The position numbers and the translations under genes are program-made. 64,000 nt of DNA from Bryopsis sp. KO-2023 (lineage: Eukaryota > Chlorophyta > Ulvophyceae > Bryopsidales > Bryopsidaceae), in NCBI GenBank assembly GCA_030272585.1, contig BSYQ01000007.1, forward strand, positions 2,484,001 to 2,548,000. Direction: 5' to 3'. The notes beneath the pieces are model-generated. The model did no database searches, was not told the DNA's origin, and saw only the letters and a list, made by a program, of their open reading frames with translations. This document shows positions 1-12,800 of this stretch, one piece after another. How positions within the stretch are numbered: position 1 is the stretch's first letter; every line of letters starts with the position of its first letter.

Positions 1-202
1 TTTTTCTATTTTTTTTTTAGTAAAGACCTCTAGGGAGGGGGGGGGGTGCTACAGAAGTTTTATTTACTTTTGCTTGAACTTAGGCAAACTGAAAAAAAAT
101 ATGATTAGCGAACATCAAGACACTGCTTTCGGAATCCTGTGTGGGTGATGAGTGTTTTTGCCAAAATTCAACTATGGAGGGTTCGCTCCATGACTGTCAT
201 AG

Positions 203-1549
203 GACGTCAAAATTGAAATTGAACTCAAATTGCTCCATTTGCCCTCTGAAACATCAGGTGAAAGCTCAAGCTCTAGTGGGTCGGGGGGTCAGGGAGTGGC
301 ATTCCTAGTAGTTTCAGCTGTAGTACGAGCGGAATCCGAGTTTTTCGAAAGGGCATTCACATCTTGGACCGATGACATAACCATTACAAAGGAAGTGGAC
401 GTGAAGCTGCCCCGCGAGAAATTCTCGGCTTGCGAAATCCTGCTGAGATTCATGCATGACAAACAGCTCCCCAGTCTGACCTTTGCTTCATTGTTCGTGC
501 TGATCGAATTGGCGGACCAGTTTCTGGCGAGAAATTGTCTGTCGGAGGTGTGTGGCAAGCTTGCGGAGTTCGATTTCGAAGACACCAGCGTTTCGGAGGC
601 GCTGGACGTGTTGCTGATTTCCGGACGACCCAGCCTCGTGCTCCAGCCCGCCATGAGATTGGCCAAGGAAAAAGCGCTGTTCGTTTTCTTAGAGAAGTTT
701 GGGGATTTGGAGGAAATAGCACAGGAGAAGGAGTTGTTGGATTCGTTCCTGGCTCTGCCCAGGCCGGTGGTGGCGGAGCTGCTGGGACACGAAGAGGTCT
801 CCAGTTTGAGCGAAAACACCGTCTTTTATCTGGCCACTTTGTGGTTGCACCACAATCACAGGGATTCGCCCCCCTCCAGCGAGGAGTATTACAGAGCCGC
901 CATGGAAATTGGAAATGCCATTCGATTTCCTATGATGTCTTTCAATTATATTTTGCATTGGGTTCCGCAAGTTCGATGGATCAAGGATTTCCACGCCACG
1001 TCCAAGTTTTGGTTAAGAGAGGCGACCTCGCACAAACTAGCCAGAGAATGTCTCGATCTGCGACGAAAGGAAAAGAGGTTTTTGCCTCGGACCAAAGGCA
1101 CCACCAAAAACGAGCTCGTGTGGAAAATCCCCACCGCCAAAATTCGAAACAACGTTGACTACGTGGATGAATCGGAGAATAAGTTCTTCGGGGGGTACCT
1201 GTTCCAGGTCGGGGTGTCGAAGGAGGGGAAATTGAATTCCATGGATAGGTTTCTCAGCACCGGGTTTTGCGTGCATCCCCCTTGGCCCAGCTTGAACGCG
1301 TGCAACGCGCTGCTGAGCAAGGGGGAGTGCCTCCAGGTCCGATGTTCGTGCAAATTGAAAGCTCGGAAATTTAATGCGAACGCGGAATCGAAGGAAATGG
1401 CTTCCAATGAAATGTGGGATATCGGGTTGTGGTACGAGTGGCCTAATTTCTTCGGGGAAAGCGTCGACAAAGTCATTCGGGATCAAAGCCCCTATGTCGA
1501 TTCAGAAGGTCAGCTGCAGTTCATCATGACGATCGACGATGTGGAATAG
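203..1549 (+). CDS. BTB/POZ domain protein, 5' part missing (last exon)
   Basis: An open frame follows an AG acceptor at 201-202 and runs to TAG at 1547-1549. No ATG opens it, so this is the last exon of a gene whose first exon(s) lie upstream of the window or in the first 200 bases. It begins with a short acidic/Ser-Gly segment, then the second half of a BTB fold (motif ESEFFERAF, then KLPREKFSACEILLRFMHD and LASLFVLIELADQF-like helices), followed by a helical BACK-like region and a C-terminal half holding a beta-rich segment with several Cys. The architecture resembles plant BTB-BACK proteins of the POB1 type, which are usually Cullin-3 substrate adaptors. Substrate unknown. The BTB assignment is fairly firm; the subfamily is inference. 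Confidence 0.7.
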   Translation, partial: DVKIEIELKLLHLPSETSGESSSSSGSGGQGVAFLVVSAVVRAESEFFERAFTSWTDDITITKEVDVKLPREKFSACEILLRFMHDKQLPSLTFASLFVLIELADQFLARNCLSEVCGKLAEFDFEDTSVSEALDVLLISGRPSLVLQPAMRLAKEKALFVFLEKFGDLEEIAQEKELLDSFLALPRPVVAELLGHEEVSSLSENTVFYLATLWLHHNHRDSPPSSEEYYRAAMEIGNAIRFPMMSFNYILHWVPQVRWIKDFHATSKFWLREATSHKLARECLDLRRKEKRFLPRTKGTTKNELVWKIPTAKIRNNVDYVDESENKFFGGYLFQVGVSKEGKLNSMDRFLSTGFCVHPPWPSLNACNALLSKGECLQVRCSCKLKARKFNANAESKEMASNEMWDIGLWYEWPNFFGESVDKVIRDQSPYVDSEGQLQFIMTIDDVE

Positions 1550-3379
1550 GTGGTTCTTTGTTTTTTTTTCTCGTTTTGCGTTTTTTTTTTTGCTTTTTTT
1601 TGACTTTTGGTAATGGATAATGGGGAGCTCGCGACCGAATTCCTTGTGCTCTTTTATGAATAGAATTGGAAAAGAAGAGGAGAACATCAAAAACAGAAAG
1701 AAAGAAAAAAAGTGTGAGGTGCTGCTACGTTGGTGGTGGTGGTGGTGGCGGGTTTTTTTTTGGGCCGGTGGGGAAGGGTGTTGGAGCGAAAAAAAAGAGA
1801 AAGGGGGGTGGGGGGGGGAAGAGGAAGAAAGAAAATCCATTGGATGCGTGGGGTGCTCTTCCTTTGGTGTTTTTGTGTGGCAAACAATTTGAGATTCTTT
1901 GCGGAGAGATGGTAGCAGGATGTGTGGATCACTCTACGATGATTCTGATTCTTTGGTTGTCTGACGGGCCGATGGCCCCGTAGTAGCAACATAAACATTG
2001 AAGACTGAAATTCCTTTCATTGTTCATTCAGATATGTATGCATGTGTGTGTGTGTGTCGAGCTCTTGTGTGTTTTGTGTGCGTGTGTGTGCGATTTTGGG
2101 GAGCTTTGGGGAAGGGGTGGGTGAAAAGGTTTTTTTCAAACAAGAGATACATACTCTCTGCTTTCCATTTCAGAATATCGTTTTGTGTCGATTTTCTTTT
2201 TTCCACATTTTTTTTTTTTTTGAAAGGAGGGGTTGTGTCAGTTTTTTTGGATGGTAGGTTTTGAGGGGTTATGTCAGGAGAGAGAGAAAAAAATTTGAAG
2301 GAAAAAAGAAAGGGGTTGAGGAGGGGGGGGGGGGGGGTGCCTAAGATGTTACACCACAAGAGGAAAAAGAAGTTTTACCAAAGGCCAAAAAACAAAGACT
2401 AAAACAAAGCAAAAACAAAACAAAAATGACCAGAAAAAAAGTTGCAGCAAAGAGATTGACGAGGAAAGAAGGAAAGAGCAACATATTAAAAAAAAAAAAG
2501 GAAGGAAAAAAAAAGGGAAGAAAAATGCTTTTGGGGTGTATTTGGTGGGTAGTGGGTGATATGTGAAAATTTCAAATTTCTTGCGACAAATGTAAGAACA
2601 ACTGATTTTTTTTTGCTTTCTTTCAAAGTAGCTTTTTTTTTGTAAGAGGTACAAAAGAGGAAACAAAAAAAAAAGAGAAAAAAAAATGTTGAAAATAACC
2701 CACAACGTTTCTGTTCATCTTTTCATGGTTTGGGACGAGAAAGCGCTTCAAAAAAACACTAAAAAATTGTCAGAGAATTTACTGTTGCAGTCTTGGTGTT
2801 CTTTTTTTTTGGGGGGGGGGCAAATGATGGTTGATTTCAGTGTTTCTCATTTTTGTTTGGTTTATGTTGCAACCAATTGGAAAAAAAAGGAAGGACAGCG
2901 CTATTTGATTTTTTTTTGGAGGTGTGGGCTCCCTTTTTAGCGTGTTTTTTTTTGTGTGTGTGCGCATTTTTAATAGTTGATAGAGCAATCTCCTTTGTGT
3001 AAAGAAAAAAGGAAAAAAAAGAAAGATGCAAAATCGGGTAACATTATTAGAGGAAATAAGGGGGGAAGAAGAAGAAGAACAAAAAGAAGAAGAAAAAAAG
3101 GGTTGGAAAAGCTGCCTGACATTTGGGATGGACACTTCAAGTTGTATCTGTACAACAGTTGCAAATCCCTTGTGTGTCAAAATTACCAGAATGACCATTT
3201 AATTTCTCTATTCTCCAGAAACAGTATAGGAAGGAGTGTGTGTGTGTGTAGACCTCTGATCCTTCCTTTGCAAATTGTAAGACACCTGCAGATGTTTTTC
3301 GAACTCGTTTTGTGGTCACCACATGATACAGCAATCAAATATTTCATTACTCATCCATACTTGTACAAGCTCAAACAAT
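1550..3379. other. Low-complexity intergenic DNA
   Basis: No convincing gene is visible. The plus strand is dominated by T, A and G homopolymers and is poor in C, with G runs near 2322-2337 and 2812-2820 and a TG microsatellite near 2042-2090. Open frames here are homopolymer artefacts. It lies downstream of the BTB gene and probably contains its 3' UTR. Confidence 0.7.
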
Positions 3380-4020
3380 ATTAGACCTGCTGATGCCAGC
3401 CAGCATGCCCTCCTGCAGAATTAAAAACAAACCAAACCCCCTGCACCTGCCCCCCCTTCCTCTGCCTTCAAAAAAACAAATGTCTAGTTCCCCAGCATGG
3501 ACAATAGTATTGATCCTTCTTTCGATCTGTCTTTCTGGGGTGCATCCTTGCTGGGCGCTGCCGGTGTCTGTCAGACATCCAAACATTGTTAACAATAAGC
3601 ACAATTGCAACAAAAACTAGCACCCCTCAAACATCAAAAAACATTGCTGAAATTCAAGCGAGACCATTGCCTGAAAATCGATCGAATAAAAATATGGATT
3701 TGACATATTTATTTTTGATGCAGCACTCGTCAAATTTGCCCCCTCCCCCTCTGCCCACAAAACGCAACCTACCTCGTTCCGTTGCGATTGCTTTGGAGCA
3801 ATAGAGCAGCTTCCCCCATCCTCCATGTCCCAAATGCTTCCACGTTGTGCAGTGAGAAGATTATCCACAGTCCGAGGATTATCTGTGTTTGATTGCCCCC
3901 CCCTTGAGCGCTTTTGGCCAAATGAAACCTTATCGCATCACCAACACCGAAAGAAACATCAACAACCTTTCATATTACAACACCCTAGATCCAAGTTTCA
4001 AAAGAGATGGGTCTTGATTA
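3380..4020 (-). other. 3' flank of the Claspin-like gene, possible extra exon
   Basis: C-rich on the plus strand. On the minus strand a segment at about 3774-3885 is bounded by an acceptor (AAACACAG) and a donor (GAG followed by GTAGGT) and has an acidic, protein-like frame with the residues TVDNLLTAQRGSIWDMEDGG. It could be a terminal exon of the gene upstream, but the phase does not match the simplest join, so it is not included in that gene. Confidence 0.3.
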
Positions 4021-6226
4021 CTAATATTCACAATTCTCTATAAGTGAATTAAGCACAATCTCGATGCATACCATGGATGGCGAATTGTACTGTCCTTCCG
4101 GTGGATTGTGTGGTTGCGTTTCCATGTCTGTCAAATCCACCATGTCCGCCACATCGGACGAAATCAAAGTCTCCATTAGAGCATCCTGCAAGAAAAAAAA
4201 CCCAGACAAAAACCATCTTCTCAGAAATAAATGCAGAGCAAGTTCTCGAGATCTGAGATTACGATTCCACTTTATGTGTACGTACATATTTGAATTGAAA
4301 TTATTTTATACACGCGACCAAAAGGGCGAGTGCAGCCCGTTCATGGAAATGTGTTGCAGGCTGACTCAGAAAGAAGCCACCGTATCATCACAATGTCCTT
4401 ATACATATATACACGTGTACAATTCTTTTTCTGTTCGGAGATCGCGTGTTTTGAAAAGACCGATACTTTGGATACTCCACATGATGAATTCTGTGTGAAT
4501 TCACATGTTGAATTCTCTCTCGCACCACAGCTTTGGAGGTTTTGCTCTCCCCCCTGCCTTTCCCTGATTCCATGGCCCCAACAGGATCGAACACATCCAA
4601 GCCAGCAATGAGATCATCGACCAGGTCCTCTTCCCCCATGTCGAGGCCACCTTGGCTTCCACTGCCGATGCTATCATCGTCGCTCGAATCGATGTTTCGA
4701 TTTCTGTGGCGAACCTCGTTCTCCTGATCGCTGTCAGACTCACTGACGTTGGCCACGCGTCTTCTTCTTGCTCCATCGATGGAGCCATCATCATCCTGAA
4801 ACGAAATCGTCACAGCTGCTCAAATAACTTGGCTTTTGCTTCCGGTGCGATTTGAGATGCATCGATGAAAACCTCCCATTTCGAATGCTGAAATTCATGT
4901 GATCCCCCAGTAATGGAGTGTGGAAGTATTAAGACCAGCATGACTGATGTTTTTCTTTCTTTCTTTCTATGTTTTTTTTTTCTTTCTTTTCCAATGCTGA
5001 TTTCGATGAGGGTGCCTCTTACATCATCTTCGAGAGCGTGGTGATTCTTTTTCCTTCTCTTTTTTCTCCATCCGCCCCGGATTCCCCTGACAACATCCCT
5101 CAAAACCTTCATGTCGTTTTGATCCTCCCATTTCTTGTGAGCACCGTCTTGCTTTCGAGGATCGTCAACGATGTCTTTCTCGCCTCGCAAAAATTCAGCC
5201 TATCAAAACCCCAATCGAGACACCTTTCACTTTTTTCCCCTCAGGAAGCTTCTCAACACCGAACAACAGAAAACAATCCTTTTCTTGAACAAGACACCCT
5301 GCTCTTCTCGATCTTCGAGGCATTTTCTTTCGACCACTGTGCATAAAATCATTTTCGATGGTTGAAAGGGGAAGTATCGACCACCCACCAGTTCTTCATC
5401 CATTCCGTCCTCTATTTCATCGTCGGTGTGCCCTTCGTCGTCACTCATCTCAGCTTCATGCTCCACAAAAGCCGATCTAACCCTCGTGCCCGGATGTTTT
5501 CTCTTCAAATTGCCACCCTCCACATTCAAACTGGGCTCCCCTAAACGAGCGACACAACATTCATTCATCAGCCTGGCGATCAATTACCAACATGTTCAAA
5601 CCCTTGGACTGACACACAGGAAGTGAAACAAAGGGGGTTCCCTCTCTGGCCAATCTCTTGCAGGGACCACCCCACCCTTAACGCTTGCCTGTGTCTGAAT
5701 CCCCTGAATTCTGCGATGCTCCGTTCGATGGGCCAGCTCCAGCCGACGCATCATCTTCCAAAATGGATTCTCCCCCCCGGTCTGAATCGATGGAGCCATC
5801 TTCCAGATCATCACCCTGGTTTTCATCCGCCAACGGACCCGACATCTGTTGGTCAGGGGCTGTCTCGACTGTGTCTTCGTTCTCTAAAGGCGGACCATCG
5901 ACAAGCATCGGCGATGATGCGCTTGCAGGATTGGGAGAATATCCTCCTTCCCTCTGATCTCCATTGGCTATCGAATCACTAGGCTCCTCCACCTCCTCGA
6001 CGGCCCCATCATCCTTGACAGAGATCTCCTCCCTTTCATCGTCATCATCATCATTATCCACATCAACCTCTGAAGCATCGTGGCCCTCAGAAGCATGCTC
6101 AGAACGGTCCGACTCGAAGCCATCCTGCATTGGGAATCCAACACGGTTGCTATCAGTCAGACAGACTGCCTCCTTCCTTCCCCCCCCCCAAAAAAAAAAG
6201 AAATCGGTGTTCCCTTTTTTTTCTTT

Positions 6227-6257
<31 letters not shown>

Positions 6258-7825
6258 GTTGATGAAAGAAGAATCACGGCTTCTCACCAGCTCGAAGTCG
6301 GAGTTTCCACCATCACTATCGTAAGAATGTATCGAAGCTTGTCCGGCGTCGCTTTTTGCATTGGGGTCATCTGGAACGATTTCCAATTGATCGCATTCGT
6401 CCTCGCTGTTCCTCTCGATATCTTCTTCCGCCAGCATCTTGCTGATCCTCTCGAAATCAGCTCTGACTTTTTCCCTTTTCTTATCCTCCCTCTTGTCTAA
6501 CAGCTCCTTTGCCCTGGAAGTTGAAAACAAAGAAAATGTTCCAAAAAAAATAAAAAATTCAGAATTTTGTTTTGAAAATTACTGCGATAGGCGAAAATTT
6601 GAAAATTTCCAGACAAAATCTACCTCCATTTCAACCACCACTGACCCCGCCAGGAAAAATCAATTCAGGGGGGAATTTTCACAGAAGCGGAATGGCAAGC
6701 ATAGGAAAACCCACTTCATAACGGTCTGCTGGTGTTTCTGCTGCAGTTTCTGCAGGAGATCATCGATTGGTTTGACCTCAGGGGTCCAGTCACCCCCCAA
6801 CTTATCGCCCGGATCTGCGGAGTTGAAAACAATACAAAAAGCCTCAATGCATCGATTTTTAGTTGGCCTCAAAAAATCGATGTGTGCGGCATTCGCTGAA
6901 TTATCTTCTCCTTTCTTCTTCTTTTTTTCTTACGATAAAACCAAAGCCATCGATCCACAATCACTTTCGAGAAAAAAAAACCAAACAAAAAGCAACGCAT
7001 TACCCGCAAGTTTTGCTTCTGCCTGGCACTCATCGTCATCATCATTATCGAGGTCATCTTCGATCAGGTTTTCATTCATCAAGTCATTGTCATCATCACC
7101 AGCAGCATCATCACTGAAAGCTCCATCAGTGTTCCCCCCACCAGCACCAGGTGGGCTTCCTGCTTCTGTCACCAGTGCAGCAAACCCATCAACATCCTTC
7201 CACTCTTCGTGCGAAAAATGTTGAATGGTTCATGCCATCCCTTACCCTTTTCTCTGGAGGCAATATACTTGGCCAGCTCGTCTTCCTCATCCCAATATTC
7301 GTTGTCGTCTCCAGGGACATCACCCGTCGCAGCATCCTCGCCTTCAGTTTCTTCCCCTAAGTCGTTTCCCTCTTCTCCAGTTTCCAAACTCGCTGCGCCT
7401 TTCTCATCACTCAGGGATTCACTCGCTTTTTTATGAAGAAGGCCACGCCCTCGCGGCAGAACTGTCCCGTTTGTGAGTTCCTCGTCCGATGCTTCGCTCT
7501 CAGACCCAAGCTTGCGCCTCGTGACGACTATATCGTCGTCCTCGTCCTCGTCGGATTCATCACTTCCCCTCCCTTCAGCCAGGTTCATCCCAGAATTCCC
7601 TTCAGCAATGGCTCCCTCCACAGTTTTGTTCTGCTGTGTCGAGTACGCGCCCGTAGTATCCCTCTTGTCCGCTCTCCCCGATTGTTCTACGGGGGTGGTG
7701 CTATTTACATTCTCCGTCGTTGCGGAAGTAGTTTCTCGAGTCGAGCTGAGTTCGTTCACGTCATCTTCTCGGAGTTCCTTTTGATTGGTCGGCTCTACGC
7801 AAGGGCTGCCTTCCCCTTCGTTCAT
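4021..7825 (-). CDS. Claspin/Mrc1-like acidic nuclear protein (tentative)
   Basis: A multi-exon minus-strand gene. The ATG at 7825-7823 has an in-frame TGA just upstream. Exons with consistent phase are 7246-7825, 7004-7165, 6715-6814, 6288-6513 and about 5680-6124, then 5389-5540, 5023-5199 and one starting at 4795; a last exon starts near 4183 and ends at TAG 4021. The protein is very rich in Asp, Glu and Ser. Key evidence is the block FVEHEAEMSDDEG, followed across an intron by HKKWEDQNDMKVLRDVVRG and a basic patch leading into DDDDDGS. This order (acidic EAE motif, KxW/QQxD helix, basic patch, acidic tail) matches the C-terminal region of Claspin/Mrc1, the replication-checkpoint mediator at forks. 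A KAKELLDKRED helix is also present. The joins at about 5680 to 5540 and the 3' end are uncertain. Confidence 0.5.
6181..6258. repeat. C(n)A(n) tract followed by T(n)G(n) tract inside a Claspin-like gene intron
   Basis: C run then A(10) at about 6180-6199, and T(13) at 6224-6236 followed by G(22) at 6237-6258. The two tracts are reverse complements and could pair over most of the intron. Confidence 0.85.
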
Positions 7826-8026
7826 TGCGCTCGCCAATCACACGGCACCTCGCCGGTATTAAAACAAGCTGCGGATGGCACCTCGTTTTTCGACTGCACA
7901 GATTACGGGATTCTGGCATGTCGTCTTTAGTAAACGAGCATCCTGACGTTTCAACACAGGACCATCCATCGGCAACAAAAAAAAACCGTCACGAACAAAA
8001 AACTAGGCAAGGAAAAGTCAAGGAAA
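7826..8026. promoter_or_regulatory. Shared head-to-head promoter region, Claspin-like gene and kinesin
   Basis: Only 201 bases separate the two divergent ATGs (7825 minus, 8027 plus). Both start codons are supported by good first exons, so both promoters and 5' UTRs must fit here or overlap coding sequence. No clear TATA box is seen. Confidence 0.55.
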
Positions 8027-9789
8027 ATGACGCAGGGTGTGGAATTCTTCGAAAGCGGCGAGGCGGCGGAGGATGGAGACTGGGACGCAACGGAACAAGC
8101 TTCCGATATTTCTCGCGTTGACGGAAACGAAAACTTCAAGGTGTGAAAAGGGTTTTTGCTTTTGGACGTGTTCGTGTGGTCACAGAGTTTTCCACAGAGT
8201 TCAGATTTCAAACACTCAATGGCTCGCACACTCCATCTTTCTTGGTCTGGTTGAAAGTCGTCAGCACGGAGGCTTTCTGGTCAAGGTCTTGCCCCCCATT
8301 CCCTCAAACATTGAACTATAAACAAATAAATGTTTTGGTCGACCTGAACAACGATGCTCATATCGTTATAGACAGCGACTTCGACCCCAGGCATAACTTT
8401 ACGTGCCATTAATTTCAGGAAAGCACCTGGCCTGCTGGACAAGAACTTCACACTGTCACAAAAACGTATTTTATCTGGATGCTTCAGGCAAGTTATGACT
8501 AGAATTTAATATCCAATGCAGGTCGTGGTGAGAGTTAGGCCACCTCTTCTCCGCGAATTGCAAGGCTTCACTCCTTATCAGCACACAGCCTTCGTTGACC
8601 CATCCTGCAAGAACATCATCGCATCAGAAAATCTAGAGGGGGTGGTGCAGCCGGACTGTGGGGTCAATCAGTCGCACAGCAACGGGTTCCTTTATGCCAC
8701 CTATCGATTCACTTTCGACCATGTCTACAACGAAACCAGCTCTCAGGATGAGGTGTACATGAAATCTGCAAAAGACTCCGTCTTGTCTGTGCTGGAGGTG
8801 AGTTTCTAGTTGATTTTTCACTCTCGATCGATCAATCGTTCCAAAACATGGCATTTTCTTAACCAACACATGTTCAGGAATATCGAGGAAATCCCTCGTC
8901 CATGTGGAGTCGAAAGGTTGACTAATCACCAGGCACCTCTGATCGGAAACTTTGGAAAATTTACATGTGTGGCTTGTGACAGGGCTACAATGCAGCAATT
9001 ATCGCTTATGGACAAACAGGCACAGGGAAAACTTACACCATGGAGGGTACGATACTGTGAACAGGCAAGCCAGCATTCGAGAACTCTTTTCTTTGTTTTT
9101 GTTTGATTTCTTTTTTTTGCATCCTTTTTTTTGTAAGAAGGAAATGAAACCATGCACAGACTTCATGTAACTCCATGCTGAAAGGCGACCTTTTCTTTTA
9201 TATCAGGGGCTACTGAAGGTGTGCATCGTGGAATAATCCCAAGGGCAGTTGAGGATGTATTTGCACAAATCCAAAATGATCCAGAGCCTACCAGGTGCTC
9301 AGGTAGTACATATCATTCGAAAGGTCAAATTTGGAAGAAAAAAAACAAAAAGAACAAAGTGTTGGAATAAAAAATAGCATTTATTCTATGAAAATTACCC
9401 TCATTTACACACATGCTCATTTTATTCTTTTGTTTCTCAGCTTTTTGATTTTCCTTGTGGGGAAATCGATGCGTGTGTGTTTTGAAAAAGAAGGATAACA
9501 TAATTTCTGCTTTACTTTTGCCTCATGTTTTTGTTTTTCTTTTTTCGTTGCAGCAAATTTTTGGTGAGAGCATCGTACCTCCAGATTTACAACGAAAACA
9601 TCTCCGACCTGTTGAAGGAAGATCGGTCGAACCTGGTCATCCGGGAGGACCCCAAAAGGGGAGTTTTCGTGGATGGCTTGTCTGAATGGGTCGTCCGATC
9701 AGCAGCCGAAGTATATGGGCTCATGGCACGAGGTGCCAAACTGGTGAGCAGCGAAAAAAGATGGAGACTCTTTATCTTTCTTGTATTCA

Positions 9790-9820
<31 letters not shown>

Positions 9821-12800
9821 TAGAAATTACATTCCAAGGGGTGGAGTCCTGGAGCTTGAATCTCATACCAAACAAAAAACAGGGAGGGAAAACGGAAACA
9901 GTACTTAACGTCAATGTGGAGATTTTGTGACGTTGCTTGTGGTACTGGCTTCCATTTTTGCTGGCTCTACAGCATCTCATTTATTGTGAACTGGTGTTGG
10001 AGCCTGTAAAGCATTGTTCGTGTCGATCAGAGAGCGACCGGGACGACGAAGCTCAACGAAATCAGCAGCCGAAGTCATGCGATCTTGATCATTATTGTGG
10101 AGAAATCGACGGGCTTGTTTTCCAGCCAGGAGCAGGACATGCCTGGTAACTTCGAACAACTATATCTCCCAAATCTCTCCGTTTTTCTGAGTTTATTTCA
10201 AAATTGTATTTTATCCAGGCTGAATGGCCCATCCACGCTGAAATGCTTATCCACGCTTAATATGAGTGGCATGGGCCCGCTGTTTTAAAACACAAAAAAC
10301 CGAGTTTTCCGTGACAGCATTTGAATTTCGCTCACTTTCCCCCTTTGTTAGGAATATCGAACCCTGATGCTCTGAAACAACCCTCTAATGATATGGTTTT
10401 GTTTGCATGTTTCATTTCCTTTTGGTATGTCTGTGCAGATGTTCCATGGAGTGGCATGTCGCAAGAACAGCCTCGGAGGGTGAAAGTGGGGAAACTGAAC
10501 CTCGTCGATTTGGCTGGGTCGGAGCGGGTGCACGTAACAGGGGCCACCGGAAGAAGACTGGAGGAGAGCAAGAAAATCAATCAATCTTTGTCAGCATTGG
10601 GTGAGAAAAATTGGCCCCATCAAACGAGGGAAAAAGGGGAAAAAGCAGGGGGGGTTCATTGTCAGTCAATTTGGTTCAATTTGGTTTCCACAATCCAGTA
10701 CTGTGCAAGGAAAAGAAAGACACAGAAAAAATATTGGTGGTTTTAAAGCCCCCCCTCCCCCCCTTAAGACATTCCTTGGCCTTTGATATCAGTGCAAAAC
10801 AAGAAATATCTGTGAAGGGACCGGTGTTGGCCGATTTTGAAATCCTTATCGAATTTATGGTGGAAAAACAAACGGTGAAAAAACAACAACAGTGAAACAA
10901 AGAACGGTGGGGGGCGGAAAAATGTGGATCAACGTTGAACCAGGTTTTGCATCCAAATGCAGGAAACGTGATTGCTGCCCTCACTGATCAGCGGCCTCGC
11001 TCCCACATCCCTTACAGAAACTCCAAACTGACGAGAATTTTGGAGGACAGCATCGGGGGGAATTGCAAGACCACAATGATCGCCATGATATCTCCTGCCC
11101 TGGAGGCCTTTGCCGAGTCGGTGTCCACTCTCAAGTTTGCCAATCGAGCAAAGAGGATAAAGAACGAGGCCCATGTGAACGAAGACGTGGATCAGAGGAC
11201 GCTTTTGAGGAAATACGAAAAGGAGCTGAAAAAGCTCAGATCCGAATTGCACCAGAGAAGCAGGGACCTGGTGGATAAGCGGAGGCTCCTGGAGGTGTGT
11301 TAAGGGGGAAAAAAGGGCGAAAAAAACACACACAACGATGCCAAGTGAATGTCCGATCGGGGTATTTATTCTTATCGGGGTATTTATTCTTATCGTACAG
11401 CTGATTCTGGATTAGTAATTCTCTGAAGGATTTGGTGGGGTCTGCTTGGAGAGGGGAAAATCTGAATGTCGGTTTTTTGCCAGGTGGAGGACCAGAAACG
11501 CCGGGCCGAGAGAGACAAGCTTGCAGCAATTTCTGCCCTGGAGGAGCGGTCTCGCGAGTTCATGCAAGAAAAAAAGGAAAAGGAAAAATTGGAAAAGAAA
11601 ATCAATGGTATGCAATCCCAGCTGCTGGTCGGAGGCCAGAAACTGGAGGAGCTTCCAGTTTTCCGAACACTGCTTGCTAGAGAGCATCGAAGAATTCGGG
11701 GTGAGTGTTGCAATGCCTTTTCCTTGCAGAAAACGAAGATATCCTGAAAAAAGCTGACACTATATTCTAATCCATGATCTGGAAGTTGCCAAGAGCAGAC
11801 AAAGTGCATGTTGCCAAGCTAACATTATTTTGTGTCCATATCCAGGGGAATACGAGGCCCGATTAAAGGAGTTGGAAAAAGAAAGACAGACCGTCGAAGC
11901 TGACAAGGCCCAAGTCGATAGATACAAGAAACTGCTGTTGAAACAGAGGGACATCATGATTGCTCTGACTGCGAGGTTGAACGAGCGCGATGAACAAATA
12001 ATCACTTTGCAGGTAGGATGACTAATCCCCCTTTTTCCAGGGGAGGGGTGGGGGTCTCCTTACTGGTGTATTGATACCTTGGAGAGTACAATGATTTTCA
12101 ACGATATTTTTGGGCTGATTTTCCACAGCTCTGCCACAAGTCTTCCTATTGATGGCCAAAATATTCCTGATTCTGTATTGCTGTTGATTCTTTTTTTTGT
12201 GTGCTACAGGAGGAGCTCGAGGTTCTGGAAAAGCATCAACGCCAATTGGAAGACGGCCTGGATCAAAAAACTGCAGAGCTCATCAAGCTCAGAAAAGCGG
12301 CGGTCGAGCAAACTGCAAACAGCCCTTCCCAATACATGTCGTTGCGCTCTGCTTTAGGGGATTGGGCGAACAACAATGGCATGTCCAGGTGTGTGACAGA
12401 CATGAATCCATCGATTAACGTTCTCCTCACAGCAGTGCCATTTCCACACACACAATAACCAGAATTGTTTTTCCACATGTTCTAGCAACATTGTGCATTT
12501 GGCCAGCAAAACACTCACTTTCTTCTTTCGTTCGCTCCCCCCCCCCATCCACGCAGATCTGAAACACCAGTATCTACAATCGGGGACATAACCGAAGCCG
12601 GGGATAACTCAACCGCACAAGGTGAGACATTTTCATCACAGGCCATTGGAAAAAGAACCCCCAGAGAACTTGGTAATATGGTAATATCACCCAGTGATCC
12701 TTGAAAAGGGTGATTTTCTCTTAAGGTTTTCGAGGCCACATGAAAATTCTGGAGTCAGACATGGCAACAAAATCAGATATTCAGTTTCTGAGGGATTCTC

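Noticed and set aside
3371-3620. Overlapping open frames on both strands, one with an apparent signal peptide
   Set aside because: They overlap each other in C-rich 3' flank, have no splice or family support, and are best explained by chance.
4810-4890. Minus-strand peptide WEVFIDASQIAPEAKAKLFE as an exon of the Claspin-like gene
   Set aside because: Its frame does not join in phase to the next exon, while skipping it (5023 to 4795) gives a clean phase-0 join.
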